Source: Trametes villosa (Eukaryota; Basidiomycota; Agaricomycetes; Polyporales; Polyporaceae). Taken from it: a stretch of 64,000 nucleotides of DNA. Position numbers and translations under genes: made by a program. This document shows, piece after piece, positions 59,052 to 64,000 of this stretch (positions are counted from its first letter, which is position 1; each line of letters opens with the position of its first letter). The notes beneath the pieces are model-generated. The model searched no databases and was not told the DNA's origin. It saw only the letters and a list, made by a program, of their open reading frames with translations. Where the stretch lies: the NCBI GenBank assembly GCA_002964805.2, contig PUDQ02000019.1, positions 186,001-250,000 of the forward strand. The letters run 5' to 3'.

Positions 59052-59135
59052 CAGCTGTAATGTACTGTACTCAGACGCGGGGAAGGAACCCTTGAGACGG
59101 AGTATTCAAGGGTCGCAATGAATTGTACTGGCTAA
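53060..59135 (+). mobile_element. Helitron transposon (boundaries approximate)
   Basis: The span given is the RepHel gene plus a candidate 3' end. Downstream of the stop, 59089-59112 forms a 7-bp hairpin (CCCTTGA, 10-base loop, TCAAGGG), and 19 bases later comes CTAA followed by T (59132-59136), matching the Helitron CTRR end inserted before T. The distance from hairpin to CTRR is longer than typical. The 5' TC end was not identified; it may lie left of the divergent gene at 51403-52802. Confidence 0.55.
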
Positions 59136-60183
59136 TGCAAACAATGGGGTGCATGTACGTGCGGCGGAACAGGAGCGGCTGCTGAGCAAATGTCAGGGCA
59201 CGGCTTACCACCTTGAACCCAACGAATGTCCAGCCCCCTTCCCTTGTTGAAGCCAAGCTGCAAGCGGAACGAGCCGCCATCCACGAACGAGCGCACACGC
59301 AGCGGGCAACACCATGAATGCGCGCAGGAGCGTACCTCGCCATTTCCCCCTATATCCCATTCGTCCGCCCAACGCTGTAGCTCGAAGCCAAGGTTTGCGT
59401 ACTTGTTGAGCTCGATCGGATTGGTACCTTCGGGGAATGAGGCATCCAAAACGCGGTCGAAATGCCACAGCCCGCGACCGCGGAAGGTGAGAGTGGGATA
59501 GGCGCAGGAGATGGAGTCCGCGGCGACGTAGTTGAAGAATAGTGTGGACCAGGAGAAGCCGATGGGGAGGGTGCTGCAGTCGGAGCCGGCGACATCGCCA
59601 CTGCCAATGAGATGCACCGTTATCGCTCCGAGCCTGAGCACGGCCAAGCGCGCGACGGCCGAGCGGAAGCGCAGGGGCGGGTGGCTGCACCTGTGTTCCT
59701 CGTCAAGCGGCTGAGAGTACGGCCCAGCGTCTTCCAGTAGCTCGTAATCCTCGAAGAGCATGAGGTGATCCATGAGGTCTTCGAAGCCTCGCAGCGGGAC
59801 GTATATGTCGTAGTGGTCGACGAGAGAGAAATGGGGGAGGAACATTTTGAGGACTGCAGCGCCGCCAATAACAGCGTTGTTGCGCCGCATGAGTGCCCTG
59901 AATGCTTGCCCGTGACGGGCCACCCTAAGAAGACGCAAATTAATTTAGCTATGCACAGCAACAGCATGAGCGCAACAAACACGCACTCATCAAACAGCCT
60001 CTTGTGCCTGAGTACTATCTCAGCTGAGACAGTGCACCTGAACGCACGGGAGGCCGGTCCCAAGCCCAAGAGCAAGGAATGAAAGTCGGCGTGTGCACAA
60101 ACTTCCTGCACGATGTCGAGCGGGATGGGCACCGCCGGCGATAGGCGAGAACTAAAGATCATGCTGAGTATTTGTGCACCCAT
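59132..60183 (-). CDS. Nucleotidyltransferase-fold-like fungal protein
   Basis: Hypothetical 331-residue protein. Minus-strand exons 60183-59981 and 59924-59132. The N-terminus (IPLDIVQEVCAHADFHSLLL, then GPASRAFR) has the look of a degenerate F-box. Next comes NNAVIGGAAVLKMF and, about ten residues later, DHYDIYVPL, an arrangement like the GG...DxD signature of the nucleotidyltransferase fold found in a large uncharacterised Agaricomycete family. The second acidic position is conserved (D of DIY) but full catalytic geometry cannot be judged. An optional intron (GTACGC...TTGCAG near 59,340-59,255) would shorten the C-terminal part. The reading frame ends within the candidate Helitron 3' end, so the last codons may have been changed by the insertion. 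Confidence 0.5.
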
Positions 60184-61322
60184 ACTAAGCTAGCAGACTC
60201 ACTGAACTGCCATGATGGGGCGCCAGGCAACTCGCGTGCAGGGTTTGGGGCCCCAGAGTGATGCTAATGAGGCGCGGCGGACAAGCAAAGAGGACTTGGA
60301 GTAGAAGCGTTGAGGGAAAAGCAGGCACGGGCGCTAGTGAGCAATAAAGTCACAGTAACGCGTCTACGTGACCATGGTATACTCACCGTCGGGACGAACT
60401 TGACCGGTTGTGACATATTTTGTAACGGTAAGCTTGATCAATAAGGTTGAATGCGCGCAAATTCCAGCAGAGCTAGTGAGTGTGACGCACCAGATTAATA
60501 CCGTGACAAAACTCTGAGAGCTCTTTGTGGGCGCCAATCGCACTTAGCGCCGACCGTGACTGCCTCCACCGCCCTTGACGTCGCTCTGCATTACACCTGT
60601 TCGCACTACCTCCCATGCAGTGCACGCGCGCCGGTGCTGCTTGAATCTGAGAGCGGCGCATACGGTTTGCCTTCGTATGCCACCCCGCCATGTTCTGACT
60701 CATACTATCAAGAAGCAGCGCCACCACCGCCGCGCCCAGCACAACGGGATATATAGCAGAATGAAGCCTTCGAGGGAGACGACTACGGGTACGGGTTCGG
60801 AAGGGGAGAGCATAGCCCGGAACACGAACAAGGGCCAATACACTACAACACTACAAACGAAAACGAGACGGGGATAGCGCGCAGTAGCTCCGCGCACTAC
60901 GAGGGCGTGATTCGAGACGCTCCGGGGTGGCTCGTGAAGGCTGTTACGTGTCGTTGCTTGTCGTAAGAGGGAGTCGCGGGGCGGGAGGGCGAGAAGCCCA
61001 CGAGAGGAAACAACATGCTCACATCCGTCAGCTGTCTCTCATCTTGAGGGCAAAAAGAACGTATTCACCGTCGACCACTAGAACTCAAACGTTGTGCGAT
61101 ACCGCACAGCGACGCGATGCGAGCACCTCATGAGAACGGCGGCGGGGAAGGTCGGTGCTGCCCAGCGACCCGCCGCGCCACGGCCGTCATCGCAGAGACG
61201 TGGCGGCGCCCGTGCGACGCGGTGGGCGCGAAGCCCGCGGTGTGCAGGCCTTGCGTGCGCATCCCGGGCATGGTCTCGACGTGCGAGGGCGGGTGCGCAC
61301 ACTGCTCGAGGGGGGAGGCTGC
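60184..61322. other. Intergenic, with repeat copy B
   Basis: No gene called. Contains the short repeat copy at 60,410-60,590; the remainder shows no recognisable feature. Confidence 0.4.
60410..60590 (+). repeat. Dispersed repeat, partial copy B
   Basis: Diverged match to copies A and C: TATTTTGTAA, AATTCCAG, GACGCACCAGATTAAT, CCGTGACA and the following GGCGCCAA block appear in the same order. Confidence 0.5.
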
Positions 61323-62318
61323 CTACTGGTCGGCAGGCGAGGGCAGGCGGTTGCCGACGGGCGAGGGCGCAAAGTGGTCGGTGTGGGCGGAGGCGACGTG
61401 GCTGGCGGGCTGGTGAGGGTACGAGAACGCGGGGACGTCAGCGTTCGGGGTCTGGGGAAGGCACTGTGCGTGCGGGTGAACTCACAGTGGGACAAGATGA
61501 ACGGGGTGGCGGGGGCGAGGGCGGAGGGACCGAGTGGGGCTGGGAGTGACCGGAGAAGGAGCGCGCAGGGGGCAAGGGCTGGCAGAGCGAAGGGTGAACG
61601 GCCGGGTCGTCGGGGAACTGGGTCGTGGGTTCGGCGTAGGCGGAGGTCGTCGGCAGGGATGCGAACAGCGCGTTGCGGTCCCGCTGCGCGTCCTCGGCGA
61701 CGCACGGGCTGAAGTGCGGCTCGAACTGAGCGTTCTGCTGGCCCTGCGCCTGCTCAGGAGAGGGCGAGGCTCGCCGAGGACGAACTCGCCCGGCACGTCG
61801 ACGGGGATGGGGTCGATCTTGTGCGGCGGCGGTCGTCGCGCCTGGGGGCGTTGGCTCGTGTTCCGAGCTCGACCGTCGTTCAGGTTCGGCCCCTGGAGGC
61901 TCCCGCGGCGTGCTTAAGCTCCATCCATGCGCACACGTAGATCCCAAGACTCGCATCCGCGCTCGGGCTCCGCCGCGCAGGCGTGCTGTACGAGTCACCG
62001 CACGCCGGGGCGCCGCAGTTGGGCAGCTGTGGGACAGTGAGCGCGCACGCGAAGCAGCCCGATCTCGGACAAGCATACACGCACCGTGGTGATGTCCGAC
62101 GCCGTACGCCAGTATTCGGGCTGGTAAAACGGTGTCCGCGTCGTCCCCGGCATCACGTCCTGGAGCGCGTCGAGCTCTTCGAGCGGGAACGACACGCAGG
62201 GGTCGCAGATGTTCGCGCCCGTGCCTTTGTACACCGCTTCGTCGAAACCCCCGTTGAATCCGGCCTCGTCGAGCACGGCCGCGAGCGCATCGTTGGGGTT
62301 CGCCTCCGCGGGTTTCAT
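61323..62318 (-). CDS. Pro/Ser-rich protein, gene model incomplete
   Basis: Partial minus-strand gene, family not recognised. Well-supported parts: 62318-62085 (begins MKPAEANPNDALAAVLDEAG, contains ICDPCVSFPLEELDAL) ending at a GTGCGT donor, and an exon from 62026 with CGAPACGDSYSTP. Farther on, a Pro/Gln-rich frame (AQGQQNAQFEPHFSP, QPHSVPPPSPPPP) leads to 61486, and 61451-61323 encodes ADVPAFSYPHQPASHVAS up to a stop. The junction near 61,915 changes frame and is unresolved, and the apparent last intron would be only 34 nt. Upstream exons probably exist between 62,400 and 63,300. A regulatory protein with a disordered tail is a guess. Confidence 0.4.
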
Positions 62319-63409
62319 CGCCGGATGGGGTAGGCCCGGAGTCGGGGCGCGAGGCAGACCTGGCCGGCGTGCGGGCGGCGCGGACGTGGTGCACACCCCA
62401 AGCGACTGGGCGTCGTGTCCAGGTCTGCGGGGTCATTGCTGGTGTCGTCTGGAGACCAGAGTGGTCGCCGGAGCGAGGAAGGATGGCCGGGCACACGTGG
62501 TGGATACGACGGCGAGCCTCGTTGCGGCGACGTCAGGGCGTTTGGCCGGGAAGAGGGGGGGTGGTACAGTGATAGGTCGGCGAGAAGGTTGTGTAGGGCG
62601 CAGTGCCCTCTGTTGGCGGAGCGTAGCGAGCTTGTCGCAGCTGACTGAGCTCGAGCCGGCGGATGTCAACAGTTCGAGCCTCGTCCAGCCTTCCACGGAG
62701 TCGCGCGTGCGCACACGCGTTGCCAGAAAGGCGGCGGTGCATGTCTGGAAGGGCGTAGTCTTCGTCGATGAACGCGCGCGGGGAGCAGAGAAATGTGTAC
62801 TTACCATTTTTTGGCTGCCGGACTTCCCTGGGTTCGAGGATGATGTGCGGGCGGCGAAGAACGCGAAGCGGCTGCCAAAACTCGGCTGCCGCAGGCTTGC
62901 GGACGGATGGCTGGATAGGCGCGAGGGGGAGGGGGGGCAATTGAAACATGTAAACAGAAAAAGTAAGGTTAGTACTCACCAAGAGGCTGCTCGGACAAGA
63001 GCCAGAGGGCGGCGTGCCTGCACGCGGTGGCGACGAGCCGGCGTGCTCGGATTACGCCGGATGCGGGTACGATAAACTCGCAAGCACCTGTTGAGTATGA
63101 TCGACAGGTTTTTCGAGGTGCAGTTCGATGTGGAGAGCCCCGACGCGGGCAGGGTCGTTTGAGGAGACGACCGCGGCCGCAGCGAACACGAACGGGCAAA
63201 GACGGCGGGCAGTTGCACCCGGCTTACGTCGTGGTCGCATAGAATAGGCACCAGGTGACCGGCCGAGGGTGTCTCAAGGACAGCAGGACCGAGGAGGAGA
63301 GAAGGAACAGCGGGGTGCCGGTGAGGGCAGGCACCTGGGAGGGACATAACCCAACCCTGGTACCCACCACTCAGCCCCCCGCGCGAGACCGTGGACGGCC
63401 AGAGATGCA
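62319..63409. other. Possible upstream exons of the minus-strand gene
   Basis: Several minus-strand stretches are open and bounded by splice-like signals (donor GTAAGTAC near 62,805; donor GTGAGTAC near 62,977), but I could not join them into one frame. Confidence 0.3.
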
Positions 63410-64000
63410 GAGGTGAGACAGGAGAGCCCGAAGCGACTGAAAGCACCCATTATGAGATAGGAGGCGCACAGCGGGACGACGAGGGCGGAGGGAGATGAAG
63501 ATGTCGCGTAGTCGCGACCGGGACAAGTGAGGGGATCGTGATGGAAACGTGTGACCGTCACGCCCAATGACCGTTCGTGGGCTCCGATTGAACGTCCGAT
63601 TGACCGGTCTACAACTATTTTGTAGGCAGTCAAAGGAGGAGTTCATTAATACATGTGAGAATCCCAGGTGCTATTCCCGGCGGGACGCACTGGATTATTA
63701 GCGTGACACACGGCCAGTCCCTTTCATGGGCGCTTGCGTGTGACCGGACGCGTTCTGGCGCCGAAGCAATCCCCAGGCCTCGCGACACGCCTGCCTCGTC
63801 ACCATCCCACCACGACCACCGCGCTCACCGCTCCCCGCCGACTGCACCTGACCACGAGATGCCCGAGCTTGACATCTTACACGGCTTTGAGTACTTGGCG
63901 CTGCAGCTGAAGGCAAAATGGGCTCAGACACACACGGAGCCGATGAGAGGTGAGGCTCAACGCGCGCGTACTCAGGCGCGGTCAAACTCACCGTGGTTAC
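63410..64000 (+). repeat. Dispersed repeat, copy C (runs off the window)
   Basis: Same family as copy A at 50,590. Shared blocks include GGAGAGCCCGAAG, CTACAACTATTTTGTA, GGGACGCACTGGATTA and GCGTGACACACGGCCAG. Its right end is not in the window. Confidence 0.65.

Noticed and set aside
1..64000. CRISPR arrays, rRNA operons, bacterial operons
   Set aside because: No regularly spaced repeats or rRNA-like sequence seen; spliceosomal introns throughout show a eukaryotic nuclear genome.

Overview
The window is nuclear DNA of a filamentous fungus, most likely a wood- or litter-associated basidiomycete (Agaricomycetes, possibly Polyporales; the order is inference). The evidence is GC-rich DNA, genes broken by many 45-100 nt GT-AG introns, a FunK1-type fungal protein kinase, a small family of divergent F-box proteins, and an intact fungal-type Helitron. 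I see no rRNA, no convincing tRNA and nothing prokaryotic.

Layout. 0.7-3.6 kb: a transcription factor with two C2H2 fingers followed by a Zn2Cys6 cluster. 4.4-5.1 kb: a MITE with 34-bp inverted ends and a perfect 8-bp target duplication. 6.0-14.1 kb: an F-box protein and three orphan genes built from short phase-1 exons. 15.2-20.9 kb, minus strand: a four-CCCH-finger protein and a multi-exon orphan. 21-26.6 kb: low-confidence, coding-like minus-strand sequence that I could not resolve. 26.6-29.6 kb: a RING-finger protein (minus) and another phase-1 orphan (plus).

29.7-44.3 kb is the most dynamic part. A cassette of one F-box gene (minus) plus one FunK1 kinase gene (plus) is present twice, in the same orientation and about 11.3 kb apart. 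In the left copy the kinase is complete, but a 687-bp TIR transposon lies 13 bp upstream of the F-box start codon and a 708-bp solo LTR sits between the two genes. The right copy lacks both insertions, and its kinase has lost about 2.8 kb, leaving only the two ends. Between the copies lie a third, more diverged F-box gene and an inverted, internally deleted copy of the gene found intact at 47.2-49.1 kb. Right of the cassette are two small minus-strand orphans.

51.4-59.1 kb: a full-length Helitron gene (DUF6570-like, Rep/HUH and PIF1-type helicase domains, four exons) transcribed head-to-head with an unknown 431-residue gene that may belong to the same element. 59.1-62.3 kb: a nucleotidyltransferase-fold-like protein and a Pro/Ser-rich protein, both minus. 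A dispersed repeat occurs at 50.6-51.1, about 60.4 and 63.4-64.0 kb.

All gene models come from reading splice signals and frame continuity by eye; they were not tested against transcripts. Family calls rest on recognised motifs. No database search was run.
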